A stretch of DNA of 64,000 bases from Apostichopus japonicus (GCF_037975245.1 NC_092567.1:25898376-25962375), one strand, 5' to 3'. Shown: positions 44,026 to 57,861, counted from the first letter of the stretch. Program-made: numbers and translations. The notes: generated by a model not told the origin, from the letters alone.

Positions 44026-47000
44026 AACAATTTCCAAATGCTAATACCTCTCTATACTGTCCTCCCATATCATGCTTCAAAGCACTCATACTGAAAGTAC
44101 GAGCAGTTCCTTACTAAGCATATTGATTACCATGCAATCAGGCATGTAAAATAAATATTGCACAAATGAACCTGCAAGATGATGATTTGATCTGGTAACT
44201 GGAGTGCACGAAAATACATCACAAATGAAATACAGTAAACGTACTATGTTTTGTCTTTCACAGAGGCAAGGGTAATTACCCCTGAACCACCCACCCTTTG
44301 CCCATATTTACCTCTTCAGGTGACCACTTTTACCTACAGACCTAAACTTGTGCTCAATTTGGAGTTCAACAGGACCAAATTATGTACACTTCGAACCACG
44401 TTAGATGACTTGATAAGTTTATTGCTGAGCCGTTTTGTGCTCCCTCCTATGTCCCCTCTAGTGAACCTCCTCCCCCCCCCCCCACTCTCCAGTTAGTTCC
44501 ACACAGTCCATAGTATTACTCACAATCAAACGTTTTTTGTGGATATAGAGTTCAAAATATTTTGCAAACCAAGTAGGATTTTTCTCTTAGTTGCTGAGCT
44601 GTTCCCCAATCCCCAGCCATGCCCTCCAATCCACCATCCTTTTGTAACCCCTCCCCCCCCCACTCACCTCACCCCTGCCTCACACTCAACAGTAGTTTTC
44701 ATCTTAAAGTAAGTGATTTAATTTGTGCATTAATCAAAACCTGACTACTAGCAGACAGGCAGACAGTTCTGGACTTCTTAACATTTGATAATAATTTCAG
44801 AAGTAGCCTGTATTACCACCTAGAGATCACTTTCAAAAGGATAATTCACTTCTGCAAACTTAATATTACTTCTCTCTTTACATCCAATACAATTGCTTAG
44901 TGTTTGCATAAACTTTCCTATGTAAAATTAAGGATTTACTTCAATCAACTTCATTTCCAAAATCTGAAACATTTATTTTCCATTCTTTGGGAAACAATAA
45001 ACTGACGCTACTTGTTTCTTGATAAGTATTTGTTTCCACAACAACCAGCTTTATGAATGACATACTTCATATAGAACCATGAACGAATACAACACAAAAA
45101 GACACAACAATGAACATTCCTATAGGCCCAAGAATAGCTCAAATATGAATGTCTTGATTTTATGATATGGTTACCACGGTTGCTGTATACTTTAGTTAAT
45201 CCCAATACTGTAACAAAATCACTCATTCCAAAATAAAAGATCACCTCACTGATATTTTGAATGACTTAGGTATTGCATCAAAGAATCCCCTGCAGCAAAG
45301 CGGAATCAATGTGTCAAACAATAGAGATAATCTCTGCTGACCAGCCATGCTTCTTATCTGAAACTGCAAAGCTGAAAATAGTTTGATCACCTCCTACATA
45401 ACCTGGCTGCAGGATGTTGCAGCCCACAGCGTTCCTGCACAGCCTGGCTGCAAGATGCTGTAGCGCCCTCACTTCCTACTTTTGACACAGTGCCTTTAAA
45501 TTTATCCAATCACTGCAACATGACCATTAAACAACAAAATGTGTCACTTTTTCTTCTTAAACATGGATGAGTCCAACATTAAAACTTTTACAAAGGTTTT
45601 CATGAATTAAAACATGTTGGATTAAAGTGAAGTTATTTCTAACCTTTCCATTGTGTAGTAAATCAACAGTTTAAAAGATAATTGTAAAGCACACACCCTT
45701 ATTTGGTGATGTTCTAACAAAAGCATCATATAGAGCTAAAACACCTTTGACCCACATAAGTATAAAAGTATTTACTGAAGAAAATAAAAGTAAAAATTAC
45801 AATAATAAGCCCCACACACTGAAAAATAAATAGGATGAATAATTAAAATCATGAGCCAAATTACTTTAGATTGAAATAAATTTCAGAGATTTTTATAATT
45901 TGCACGTCCCAGAATACCATTTGTTGTTTTAAGGAATAACTAAATAAAGATTGCTAGTAATAGAGGCAGGTATAATACCTGTGAAAGATATAGAAATCAC
46001 ATAAAAATATTGCTCACCGAAATTCTACTAAGAAAAACATATTTGATCTACCTAAAAATGAATGATTAAACAATAAACAAATCACAAAATGATTTTGATG
46101 GAATACAACAACTCGACTTCACCATAGATTCTTTCTAGACCAGGTTATGCTATGTTCAATTAACTCTCTTCCACCTTTCCCCACCTCTCACCAAATTGAG
46201 AACTACGAAAATACATCTTTCAAAACAAGATTCTCTTTAGTTTTACAATCTTAACCCTTTCACTGAATACCACGTCAGGTTTTTGGCTTCAAGGTTTAGG
46301 CAGAAAGACAAACCAAAATTTCAAGCATACAATGTCGATACGACTGAATATTAAATCATTTTGATTGAAATAAAGATACTCTCCATGTCTGAGGGATTTC
46401 AGAGTTTTTATGCTAGAGGCTACACATGATCCTGTCATCAACATTCATCTGTAATATTCATAAAGTATATTTCATATCTACAAACTTCTACCCAATATCC
46501 CAACAGTCTTTGCTCGCAACCGATCTTTATCGATCATCTTAACCAGATCTCAACATGAGAATACAACAAACTCCAGCACACCGGAATGTCTAAATCATTT
46601 ACCAAGCAAGTGTGATGTCTCTCAAATACATTTGTATTGAAATCCATTGTATAATTGCTTTAAAATATTGACTTGTTTCCCCTTTTGTATATAATAAGTC
46701 CTTTCTCATAACTTTCGTCAATAATATCGACAGGAACTTTAAACCTTCTATCCTGTCAACCAGAATGTTCTCTGGAATCAGTGAGTCTCAATCGCTTATA
46801 AAAGACATTTCTGTATAAAAAACATAACAGTAGCCTACCTAGCATTGAGCTAGGAAATTGAAAAAAAACTGTTTAACATCAAATATCTTGATGGCACTCT
46901 CACGAGATGCAGTACAGGTGAACTAAACATGGTTTGTACCAATTCTCATGCCCTTAATGAAGAATTAAAAGTGCATACTCTACTATCGATGGTGTGAATG

Positions 47001-47093
47001 CAGCCTCGTTTCTGATGTTGTAATTTCCCTACAATTTATCCCTTCTTAAGTTCAAGGAACCATTTCTAGGAATATCTTGATCATCTCTCCTCA
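44026..47093. other. 3' side of CCDC91-like gene and intergenic
   Basis: Part of this is probably the 3' UTR of the minus-strand CCDC91-like gene. No single polyadenylation signal could be assigned: minus-strand AATAAA candidates occur near 44418 and 44969, which would imply a long UTR. No other gene is supported. A small repeat 'cctggctgcaggatgttgcag' occurs twice near 45410-45460. Confidence 0.4.
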
Positions 47094-50000
47094 TCAAGTA
47101 TTGGCCTCTTCATTCTCAGGAGAGGTTGAACTATCCTCTGGGTTCATCAACCCTTTCAGTTGTTCTTGAATGCCTTTTAGGAATAAGTCCATCACCGCAA
47201 AGGACCGTTGTTGCCTGGAATTGTCAATCTGAAATGACACAAGAGAAACAAGAAAAGAGAAGAAGTTATATTCTGTCACCATGTCTTATATGTTCATGTG
47301 ACGTTTGAGTCTTTGAGAAGATTGGGGAACAAGGATATTCCTAGGCATTGTCCATAAATACCTTTCTGATTTTTTATTTGAACATGTAATGTATTTTCCA
47401 TTTTATGAGGAGTAGATACACTCTTTAAATGTGTTCCAGTCCATGGATTGGGTACAAAATGTCAGTGTGGCCCAGTTGATCTATTTTCCGTCCACCCCTG
47501 ATATACATCCAACTACTAACCTTCCTCTGCTCAGCACTAAACCTCAGCATTTCTTCTTGGGCTAATTTATTGGTTTTATTGAGAGCGTCTTGCTGTTGTT
47601 CTCTTTCTTCAGATAGGGCTATTTTCACTGCTTCCTACAAGAGAATAGAAGGAAAAAATAAGAAAGAAAAAAAATTGAAAAATCAACAAAGTAATTGATT
47701 TAGTTGTAATCTATATCTGATTTCACAACCAATGACATTCAAACAAGTTTATTTGATAGTTACCAACTTTTCTCTCTTGTTCATAAAGGTACAGTGCTAC
47801 ACCTTTTTATAGGAACAGGAATCACTTGTCTGTATATGGACACTATGGCAGGCCACCAGTATCACATCTAATGGCATATGGAGCCAGGTTCGGACCCTGA
47901 GGATAGTCGTGCCTCAGAGGTCTATAGTCTGCTTAAAGGCATTGAAGACTCGCCCCAAACAATGTGCGGCCATCTGAAAAAGTTAACTTTCTGTTGCTTG
48001 CAAGTGACAGTTTGTTAGTGTTGCTACAAAATACAGACAGTAATGAAACGTGATACCTTGTTATCTTTAGCTGGACCTGAGATATCCATCGCTGTATCGT
48101 TTGTATACTGTGCTGTGGGTATTGACCGCAGCTGTATGTACTGACTGTACACTAGTGTCTAATTACCGATGGTAGCAAGCTGTGTGTGTATATTCTGGGA
48201 TCGATGGTGGTGTTTAAAACTTCTGTTACACCTCATTCGAGACTATGTCAAATTAACGGCATTAGACGTTTCTTTTTGCGCGAGTCTTAACACCCTTTAA
48301 GTATATCATTAAAATGAGAATTCATTATTCTTTATCCCATATTTCTTTGGGTCCCCTAAATGATTTCAGGCACTGAGCTGTTGTACCCTAGACTTCCCTC
48401 TACCCCCCCCCCCCCCCAACCACCTTATTGTCTGCCTGATCACATCATAAAGAAAGTTGACACTTTTACCAATAATCAAAATATGTAACTATTACTTAAC
48501 ACTGGAAAAGTGAAGTTAACTATACTTAAAATCAAGATTAGCCAATTTAAACATGACAATTTTGAATTGTTAAGAGACTAATGTTGGTCCGTATTGATTT
48601 AAAGTTACATTATATTACTAATTAGTTTTGAAAAGAAGGCCTTTGTCACATTTGGTACTGACTCCCTTGTACAGAACCATCTGCGCACACATGATCTTGT
48701 TCTTTGGCTAAGGTGAAAGTCAACATAGAGAGCTAACTTAACAGTTAACACCATAAATTGATAACTGAACTCTTTTTCATTTGATAAATATTGCCATAAA
48801 ATTGTAACAGTAGCAAAATATATTTTACAATTTAAGCTGGCACTATAAATTAACATTAATCAGAATTCAAACATTTAATTTGGTATTAATAACAACATTT
48901 ATCAAAATAATTGCAAAATTATTAAATTATATTTCACATTTTACCCTCAGAATTTATGTAACTAATTAACCATTATTTCTTCCTTTTCAAATCTACTACT
49001 TTTCTCCAGCTAAAGTAATTAAAAATAAATCCTAGTCCACTAAACATGATTAATAATTATTATTAATATTACTGAAGAACAAAACATAAGACTCAACAAG
49101 GCAAATATTGATTTTTTGGAAATGAAGAAATCCAAATGTGAATTTAGATAAAAATATGTTTGAATATTGTAGCTTTACCTTACTTTTAAGCCTTTCTTCT
49201 TCAATACTACTTTTAATTAGTTCTAGACATTGTATTCTTTCTTCTTCTAATGATGTCTTCATTAAGGCCTTTTGTTCATCTATTAACCTTTGACCTTCCT
49301 CCCTTTCGGATGCCACTGCTTTTTTGATGGCTTCAAGTTGTACTTCTTCAAAAGTCTGCACAAGGTATAAACAGAAAAGCAGTATTAATTAAGAGAAGAA
49401 ACAAATTTGTTAATAAGATGCAAAACAAACCCAAAATAAATACAAAGCAAATTAAAAGTAAATATGAAGTGTTCTAGAAATAAAAAAGCAGAGGACATGA
49501 AAAAAATCTTACAAAATGGGAGGGCAGCATTCTGAATTGACGATTTGACTTGATATTGTATTTTCAGAACATAATACTTGTTCTGACCTCATCTCTTTTG
49601 AATGCTATTGAATAGCTGATTAGTTATTTCTCCCAACTGAACATATCGTTACCTTAGCTTGCTTCTCCAGTAACTCTTTACTTCTGTCTCTCTCCTCCTC
49701 CAACATCACAGTCAATCTCTCCTTCTGAAGTTCCTGATATTTACTCAAAGCCATCTTCATCCTTTCTTCTCCTCTCTTCCTCTCATCCTCCAGCAGACTG
49801 TTAAAGACCTCTTCCTGAAACAAATATTATTCAATTCGGAAAAACTTGTTAGTTTTGCCAAATTTGGCATCTTTCAATTATCTAACAATTTTTATCTCAA
49901 CATAAATTTGTCAAATGCAGACCACTTCCAAAATGACATTTTATTTTTTAAGTGAACCTTCAGCTAACTTGCAAGTAATGAATAATCTTTAGATTCAACA

Positions 50001-53000
50001 TATTATGCCACAGTAAGTGATCCATCTTACCCAAGCCCAGGCCCCCTAATTGATCCTGGTCCCCAGGGATGTAGTCCCTAGTCCCCAGGGATGTAGTCCC
50101 TGACCCCTCCTCTTGTCAGGCTTGGATATGTTGCTTCTACCAATTGGTGGCTAGCTAGCCTGGTGCTTACCTGTTTCTTCATCAAGACCTGGCATCTTTC
50201 TGTCTCCTTCTTAACTGTTTCCTCCAGTTTTCTCTCACCTACAGCCTGCTGTTCTAATACTGCCTTCCTACACAATTCCTGAAAATGATCAATATTTTGA
50301 ATAAGCGTATTTTATTGGTAAGGAGAAACACATTCTTCATCAGCTATTCCAAGTTTCTTTTGTAAGAGGGAGAAGGAGATTGGTTGTAAACTGGCAACAA
50401 ACCTTAGTAAATAATAATGATAATAATATGAGGTTATTCATTATCAGTGCTCTCCTAACAACACTTAACTCTTGATCTTACCATTAGTGGAAAAGAAAAA
50501 AAACACATCATGAAAGTTACAGAAGACTTTTAGCTTGTTTAGTCCAACGGCCCTTTGTCTATTTTTGAGATAACATCCCGTTTTCCTTACCTTATACTCT
50601 TCAACCATAATTGCGAGTGTCTGATGCCCTGCCCCTCTTATTTCTTCCAGTTGCTTCTGATGTCTAACATCCATCTCTTCATACACCTTACCCTGAGCTG
50701 ACACACTTTCTTCCTTCTCTGCAACTTCTCTTTCAAGATTACTAAGTTGTGCCATCAATTCATCTTTTTGCTACAGAGAATATACATATATATATATTTA
50801 AGAAAGGGCCGATATTAAAAAGATTTCAAATGTTGACATTAATGTGAATTTTCTTAGAATCCAAGACTCAGTAATCTCCTTAAATGAACAAAACAACAAT
50901 TCCTGTCTTCTTCTGATTGTGCAAAACCATGTTTACACTTGTCATTTTTGCAAATTTGCAGCAGAAAATGAAAATAATTATATTAATAATCAAATGAAAA
51001 TCTTCAAGTCGCCTCTGCAATCATTTAACAAGTACCCCTGAACTTACACCATGGGGACCCAATGCACTAGCTCTACATTTCACCCTTGGTATTCATTGTA
51101 CAGTTTTCTGCATATCTGTGCTATAGGGTTCTCTAGCAAAATGTGCCATAAAAATCTCCTACACTAGAATCAGAGCTTAGACAATAAAATTGCAAATATT
51201 TACTCACAGCTTTGCATATCACTTAATATTATTTTTTTTATTTTTTTTTTTAACATAAACAAAATAACATAACACAAATGTCATTATGACAGCTTATTGC
51301 ATAGCAGATTACATGCTTTTAGAGTATGAGTGAGATTACTCTCCTTAGAATGGAAAGAAAAAAGCAATATCACTTACGATTGGGTTCAAATCAAACTGAA
51401 TATCAATATTGCAGTTAGTAAAGAGCTTGTTCTGTTTGGAAATTATTTGTACAAAGACTATGTGTTTGATAACATCCTTTCTGGTTCTGAAATTTTGTGT
51501 TTACAAAAGTAAGGTTGAAAATTAGAAACCTTCCTTTAGCTATGGTAAAATTGATTTAAAGAATTTTTATCTAAAAGAAAAGTTTATGTATAAAACTAAT
51601 TGTAAGCAACATGCTTTTGATATCAGATGGCATAACTGGAAATCTTTATTTGAAGTTTAATGATTTATTTGTTGTTGTTGATAATATTGACTAATGATCA
51701 TCATGTATATGTTATTCTGAATTGTACATTGTTTGGTTTCTTGATGGAATGATAATAAAAAATAAACAAAATAAATAAAAAAATGAAAATATCATTTACG
51801 AGGAAGTTTGACACTGATATTATACAACAACCAATGGATTTTGTTTTAGCAGTTTTGCGATTACCATCTTTGTCTCTGCGATGGAATGCTATCATATAAT
51901 ACCTTCAGCAACTGTTGCTTCTCCAGGTCTGAGAGGGACAGGCTCTCTCTTAAATCTTGCAACTTCCCGAGATCTCCCTGCGAAGCTTGTGAATGATGCT
52001 TGGAGGTGTGGGTGTCATTCTGCATCCCTTGAGGATTACCAGAGGAGAGGATGGGGCTTTCTTTAGGCCTGACTGATTCTGCTTCTTCTGCAGGGTGGAG
52101 TGAGTCATCATCTGGAATCTGATTCAATTTGTATCAACATTCATTGGCTCAACATTCAGGAAGGACTTTTCTTCTGTCCCCCCTCCTTCTCCCCTTGTCC
52201 CTCCTCCTATCACTCTTCTCATAGCTCTCTTCCACCCTTTTTTCTCCACACCCTTCTGTCTTTGTCCTTCTCCAGTTTATCCCTTACCCCCTTCCCTTAA
52301 TCCTCTCTTTTTCCCGCCACTGTTTATCTCCTACCTCACCTCTTCCCCTGTTGGTTTCTTTCTTTCTTCTCTCCATCCATTGTCTACCAACCCCCTTACA
52401 TCTATCTCTGTGTGTTCACCATGCTCATTAACCTGTCTGTATTCTGTGCGTGTTTTTGTCCCGTCTGTTACTGTTACTTGTCGTTTAGCCTTTGAAGAAG
52501 ATCCTGCTAGGATCAAAACGTCAGGCCAACTTACTTTTACACATTCAATTTGTATCAGTCGTATTGATCAGTGGTGGTACATTACCACTGATAAACACAA
52601 ACACAATGGGTGCACATCAAAATATAAAACATGCTAGGAGCTACAAGGATATTAACCAGAATGCAAAAATGCATTTTGGTTCCAATGATCATGTAACATG
52701 AGCAGTTTTCTTCATGAATCTGACGTTTTGTATAGTGAGGGTGTACAACATACTTCATCCTAGTAATACAGTGAAAAACAGTGTGCTGTGAGTCATGTGA
52801 CAATCAATAAATTCACAAGGCTGTCCTGAAATGACCATTGACTTCAAGACAGGCTTCTTGTACTAAATGTGATAGATACATCAACATGCTAAATATGACA
52901 TCTGTCCTTGTTGGAATATTGTGTAAAATATGGTGTTCACAATTTGACCTTTGACCTCCATCAAACACCATAGGCATCTTGTACTCAATGTGGTACTTCT

Positions 53001-56000
53001 ACACACTAAATATTAGATCCGACCATGCTTGCCTTCTTGAGATATTGTGTTTACAAGGTTTCACAATTTGACCCCTGGTGACCCCAAATGATCTTTGACC
53101 TCCACCAAAAACAATAGGCTTCCTGAACTCAATGTGGTACTGCTACACACAAAATATGAAAATTTGTCCGACCTTCCCTTCTTGAGATATCGTGTTTACA
53201 AGTTGAGTGTCACGAATGCAAATACACACGCCATCATGACTGCAAAGGTTACTATTATCATCGAAACCCAAATGTGGTAAAAGCCAAAGAGACAAGACAA
53301 TTTTTAGGAGAATTTATATCACAATCGGTTTCATCTGTGGTACTTAACCATTTTCTACTAATCTTGATCTACAAAGATTGCAATGAACATGGCCATAAGA
53401 TCAGCTGCACATAAGCAACCTTTCATTCAATTTTCTGCTTTAGAAACTTTGCATTTCTGAAATTCATCAAGTACAGTAAGTAGTATATAGCCCTATGTTT
53501 AGTTCATAGAGTTATTGTAATGAGCATGTGAATCTCTGGTTAATATTGTAAATTGATTGTACATTGAATGCCACACAAAGCACAGATCTAATCTATAATT
53601 CTATACTCAACATACAATGGACTGGGGTTGAGAGTGGATCTAGTTTTTGTGTTTGTGTGTATGGGTGTGTCCAGGCTCTATCTTGCATTCCTTTTCTTAA
53701 AAGATAGTTAAAAAAATGTGAACTCTACAAACCCCATCAGACCTGACGGTGTCATTCTCCTGAACTATGTCATCATCCAGACTAACATCACTACTATCCA
53801 AGGCATTGGACGATGAGTTATTGACCTCTTGTTGACCTCTCTCAGACTCTGGAAGGTCATCAGAAGACTTGACCTCTGACGACAATGATGATGATGAAAT
53901 AGTCTTTAAGGGGAAAAAAATAGAAGAGGATTGATATTAGGATAATACTTATTGAAGGATGATCTCTGACATGTATTCATTACTTTTGCCTCCAAGGAAA
54001 TAATTCATTGGTTTCTCAATTTGGATGACAAATCAACACAAGATAGCTTATCTTCTCTTAAAGGCATTGAAGACTCGCTCTGAAAAAGTGAACTTTCGTG
54101 CTTGCAAGTGAAGTTTTCTTCTTGTAGCTACAAAATGCAGACAGTAATGAAACATGATACCTTGTTATCTTTTATCTAGACCTGAGATGTCCATCGCTGC
54201 TATTTACACTGTGTTGTGGGTATTGACCGTAGCTGTATGTATTGACTGTACACTAGTGTCTAATTACCGATGGTAGCAAGCTGTGTGTGTATTTTCTGGG
54301 ATCGATGGTGGTGTCTAACACTTCTGTTACACCTCATTTGAAACTAAGTCAAATTACCTGAATTAGACTTTTTCTTTTTGCGCGAGTCTTCACACCTTTT
54401 AAGGATCATCTTATAGGGAAGTGCCTCTGAGGGAATCATACCAGTAAACAATTGACCATTGACCGTTCAAAGGTTAGAAAGAAGAAGCAGAAACATGATA
54501 GACAAAATTTGAATAAAAAATGTTGCACAATTTTCATCTGCATATGTGCAGCAGATGGAACTTCAGAAATTTACCAAGCGATTAGGTTTTTTATAGATTT
54601 TTTTTAAGATTTACTTACATGTTGAGATGCTGCACTTCCTGGGGGTATTAGGTCATCTAAGGGTGCAGCTGGGGAAGGCTTTTGGATTAGTTGGTTGGAT
54701 AGCTGCGACTGGACTACATCTGGTGGAGCAGCAGCTGTTAAAAGAAAAGAAACTTAATTTTAATAGGGAAAGGAAATCTCACCCTTATGATAAGTAGACA
54801 ATAAAAATTTGAACTATAAAATTTGAAAGTACAATTTTGCCACTTTTTTATGCCTGTGCAAATACATGTCGTATAGGTAAACCCTACTGTACATAAATAC
54901 TTACAGTATGTCAAATGTAAATAAGGTTATTTAGCTGAACATATCTAAGATGGTTTACCTCCTGCATGAGTGTGGTTCACACCTACCATAGCCCAAATAA
55001 ATTATCACATAACATTTGATCTTTCATTTTACAAACCACTTAACAAATCAGATCTATGGAATATCTCTAGCCCTTGCATGTACTGATATTTTACATATTA
55101 TGATTGGGTGACCATTATGAGACTTTCTAGTGTATTTGGCAGTAATACTGATAACCTTTAATATCAGAGCTCTCAATGAAGGTAATGAGATTACCAAGAC
55201 TAAACTGTGCCCATGGAGAGGGGCTAGCCTCTACACCAGCCATATCTGTGCTGACCTCATCCAGAGTGGGTGAAGCACCTTCAAATCCCCCAAAGTCATC
55301 ATCCCAGTCATCATTTAATGGTTCATCCTCAGTAGCAGCAACCTGTGAAGGAAATCAAATTAAAACTATCATTGAGAATAATCCATCCCCCACCCCATTG
55401 TTTTTTTTTTGAAGGGGGGCATATGGGAATGTTTACCTCTTAATCGCACATAGCAGGAATTTTCGTGGAACCGAACTGTGATTTGGCATGGTTAAGTTAA
55501 TAAGGCAAAAACAAACAAGTTCTTGTTGCAACTCATGTAACAAAGATGTTGGACAACTCCATTATAATACAGGGAGGAATTATGGTAGTTTTCATTCAAA
55601 GTTTTCATTCCCTAATATTAACTGCCTTGCCAAATTTGTCCTTAAATATTCATGAACTGGAGAACAATTTTGAGGTTTCAAACAAAATTAACTATGACAA
55701 ATGCCAAGTGATATTTTTCACAAGTGTACGAGGCAACTTCTTCCAATTTAAAGTTCCCTGGACAAAAGTGGTGTTCACCATTCACTAACTTAACCAGAAC
55801 TTAACTCGGAAACAATATCTTGATAGGTGGGGCCAGATCATTAATGATAGATTTCAGTTCACTGTTATATCGATTGACCAAGCCAAGAATACAGGGGTCA
55901 GTAAAAGACAATGCCCGGGTATGAGCCCCAGGAGTGACAACTTTACTTTTTCTCGTAGGGCATCAATGTTAATGTCATTTAATTTCCAAGAGGTACAATA

Positions 56001-56742
56001 GATCATTGAAGCTAAGGGACGAGAAAGGTCAGTGGTGAAGTGAAGCGTAATCAGATGGTACGGTAGTAGCCAGTCGTGATCCATGCTTGTAATAAATTTG
56101 TCAGTTTCTCTTATAATAATTAGATCCAATGATGACTTTAATTATCTAATTATTACTGTTATGTAGCCTGTACTACTGTGGAGAGGTGACACATAAACAA
56201 CCCAAACATTTCTGTACTTTGTTAGATTGTTATCTTTCTTTAGCATATATAGCCTAGGCGGCCCTAGGTGTAGTTGGAGTTTGTCCAAGTCACTCAAATT
56301 TCTGAGATCTCCTGCTTCTTTGGGGGTGAATATTGAAACCTCACATTTTCTTTTGAAGGACTAGTCAGAAGGACGAGTCAGAGGGACTAGGTTTTGGCTA
56401 GCCATTGAGATCTCGTCAAAATTACACTGTTTGGCCTAAGATAGCCTAGCCCGGCTATAGCCCAAGTTTCGCTAGCCTATATTACTGTAAATGTGTAATG
56501 TTTGAATGCCTAAAGCAATGATGAGATATGGCTAGGTAATAACAAGGCCCTAACTTAAGTGAGGCCTAACCCTGAATGTGTAAATTATAGTAATACACTA
56601 CGACGGTAATTCAGTAGGCTAGGTCTAAAATTAGGCCTCACTGAGTCTACATATCTATGCAATAACACATATAGCATACTGTACTGTAGCCTGTAGGCTA
56701 TCCTATCTTTACCTGCTGAATGTCCGCCCGACCTTCAGCCAT
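47094..56742 (-). CDS. CCDC91: CCDC91-like protein (p56, GGA-binding partner), complete 11-exon coding region
   Basis: Coding exons in transcript order: 56742-56713, 55342-55195, 54734-54619, 53903-53733, 52118-51903, 50770-50591, 50278-50171, 49814-49653, 49355-49179, 47634-47521 and 47228-47094. All junctions are GT-AG; all phases agree, giving about 518 aa (human protein is about 441). Residues about 24-31 read DDDFGGFE, the motif by which p56 binds the GAE domain of GGA clathrin adaptors; PWAQF follows. Exons 3-5 are acidic, Ser-rich linker. From about residue 210 to 490 the protein is a long coiled coil of Glu/Lys/Arg heptads, including QKQLEEIRGAGHQTLAIMVEEYK-type sequence split here as QLEEIRGAGHQ and LAIMVEEYK, characteristic of CCDC91. 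The C-terminus RQQRSFAVMDLFLKG also matches. The role is GGA-dependent trans-Golgi sorting, by homology. Introns carry two MITEs and a Penelope-like fragment. Confidence 0.92.
47933..48300 (+). mobile_element. TTAA-associated MITE in CCDC91-like intron 9
   Basis: It begins 'ttaaaggcattgaagactcg' and ends 'gcgagtcttaacaccctttaa', which are imperfect inverted ends. The core matches the other three copies. It sits between coding exons 9 and 10, opposite to the gene's sense. Confidence 0.9.
52137..52542 (+). mobile_element. Penelope-like element fragment, 15-bp target duplication
   Basis: ATTCAATTTGTATCA is duplicated exactly at 52122-52136 and 52543-52557. The insert has a pyrimidine-rich left half and, near its right end, the motif 'gaagaagatcctgctaggat' followed by 'caaaacgtcagg', which I associate with the hammerhead-bearing repeats of Penelope-like retroelements. 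No reverse transcriptase is present. The left duplication overlaps the exon 5 splice acceptor. Confidence 0.65.
52488..52526 (+). ncRNA. Degenerate hammerhead ribozyme-like fold
   Basis: Stem I can form from GCCT (52488-52491) and AGGC (52523-52526). The core TTGAAGA follows (consensus CTGANGA). Stem II is GATCC (52500-52504) with GGATC (52510-52514) and a five-base loop. Then AAAAC (consensus GAAAC) and GTC, the expected cleavage triplet, end at 52522. Two core bases depart from consensus, and stem III is minimal as in the Penelope-type motifs, so activity is doubtful. Confidence 0.6.
54058..54402 (+). mobile_element. TTAA-associated MITE in CCDC91-like intron 3
   Basis: It begins 'ttaaaggcattgaagactcg' and ends 'gcgagtcttcacaccttttaa'. 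Inverted ends are AAGGnnTTGAAGACTC-like and TTAA is present at both edges. It lies between coding exons 3 and 4 and is the copy with the clearest termini. Confidence 0.9.
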
Positions 56743-57380
56743 AGCCTGGCTTTTTGCAAAGAAACCTTCTGTGTAGGCACTTCAAACATAGGTTTTTGTA
56801 TAATCAATGAGTTTCATTAGTTGATTTAAACTTCCAAACTTTAGGCTAAATCAAAGAAAACAAGATCCATGGCTAATACTTATTTGAACTATATTAACCG
56901 GTGTTTCGGTGTACACGATTTCGCGGAACTAAAATCGAGGGAATTGAACATGTTTGAAGGTAGCGGACATTAAGAGCGGACAATAAGGGAAATAACAATA
57001 AAGAGACAAGGCATGATCGCCATCTGTTTAGTGGCGGATAGATAATAAGCCACGTGAAGGTGCAGTAGTATTTCAAAAGTTATTTGTACATAAAATGTGT
57101 TTATTGTTATTATACATTTTATTTTCCACAGAAAATAAATATATATAAATATGGAGGGAAGTCCTTTAAAAAGCCAATACAGGCTTAACAAAGTAAAGGA
57201 CTCCCAAAGAAAGATATGTGTATATACATAAATAAAAATATAATAATGTCTTAATAAGGCATAATTGATAACATGCAATATAAACGATGTATCAAAACTG
57301 ATAAATTACTTCTTTTGTGGCGTTTTCCTAAACGGGCGCTTTCTTTGACTATTAAAAAACGAATATTATTTCTCAACAGA
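56743..57380. other. 5' flank of the CCDC91-like gene
   Basis: The start codon lies at 56742 with the minus-strand promoter expected to its right. No TATA box or CpG-rich promoter is evident to me. No other gene is supported here. Confidence 0.4.
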
Positions 57381-57480
57381 TACAGTGGCGCAACGGTTAG
57401 CGCTCTGTACCTGAAGAGCAAGACAAACTTTTTCTCTTGAGTTCAAACCCCAGCGAAGGCAGTTTGTTTTGCTGTGCTGT
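57381..57480 (+). mobile_element. tRNA-derived SINE head, copy 1
   Basis: A box TGGCGCAACGG (57386) and B-box-like GAGTTCAAACCCC (57439). It is followed by 'ggcagtttgttttgctg' like copy 3. Confidence 0.75.
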
Positions 57481-57739
57481 TCTTATACCTCTTGTTTCCA
57501 TTTGGTGTGATATCAATGGAATCCACTGGTTAGATGAGATAACAGCACATCCCAAACAACTTTGATAGCACAAAGAGATATCTTGATGCTTCCATGGGAC
57601 ATCTATCGTAGCCTGACTACATGAACCAGTTCTTGCCAACAATAGAGTAAAAGGTAATTTGTCATTGTTGCTCTTTGCTGGGCAACAGATATAAATGTTT
57701 TGTCATGAAAAACGCCCCTCCCCTTCCTCTCTTCCACTA

Positions 57740-57815
57740 TATGACTGTGGTGTAGAGGTTAGTGCTCTGTACCAGAAGAGTTTGCTTTTAACGATGGTAT
57801 ACAGTCTCAGTCTTG
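57740..57815 (+). mobile_element. tRNA-derived SINE head, copy 2, truncated
   Basis: A-box-like TGGTGTAGAGG (57748) followed by 'ttagtgctctgtacc' as in the other copies. The B box is missing and 'agtttgcttttaacg' follows directly, suggesting an internal deletion. Confidence 0.6.
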
Positions 57816-57861
57816 CTGCCATTAAGACTTTAAATATTAGAAAGAGCATCATATCTAACAG

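Larger units (their letters stand above)
52119..53732. other. CCDC91-like intron 4 with Penelope-like insert and dispersed repeat
   Basis: Next to exon 5 is the 406-bp insert at 52137-52542. The region 52900-53190 holds units of the 'gacctccaccaaaaacaatagg' repeat also seen at 24830, 58045 and 58870. The remainder is AT-rich and unassigned. Confidence 0.65.
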
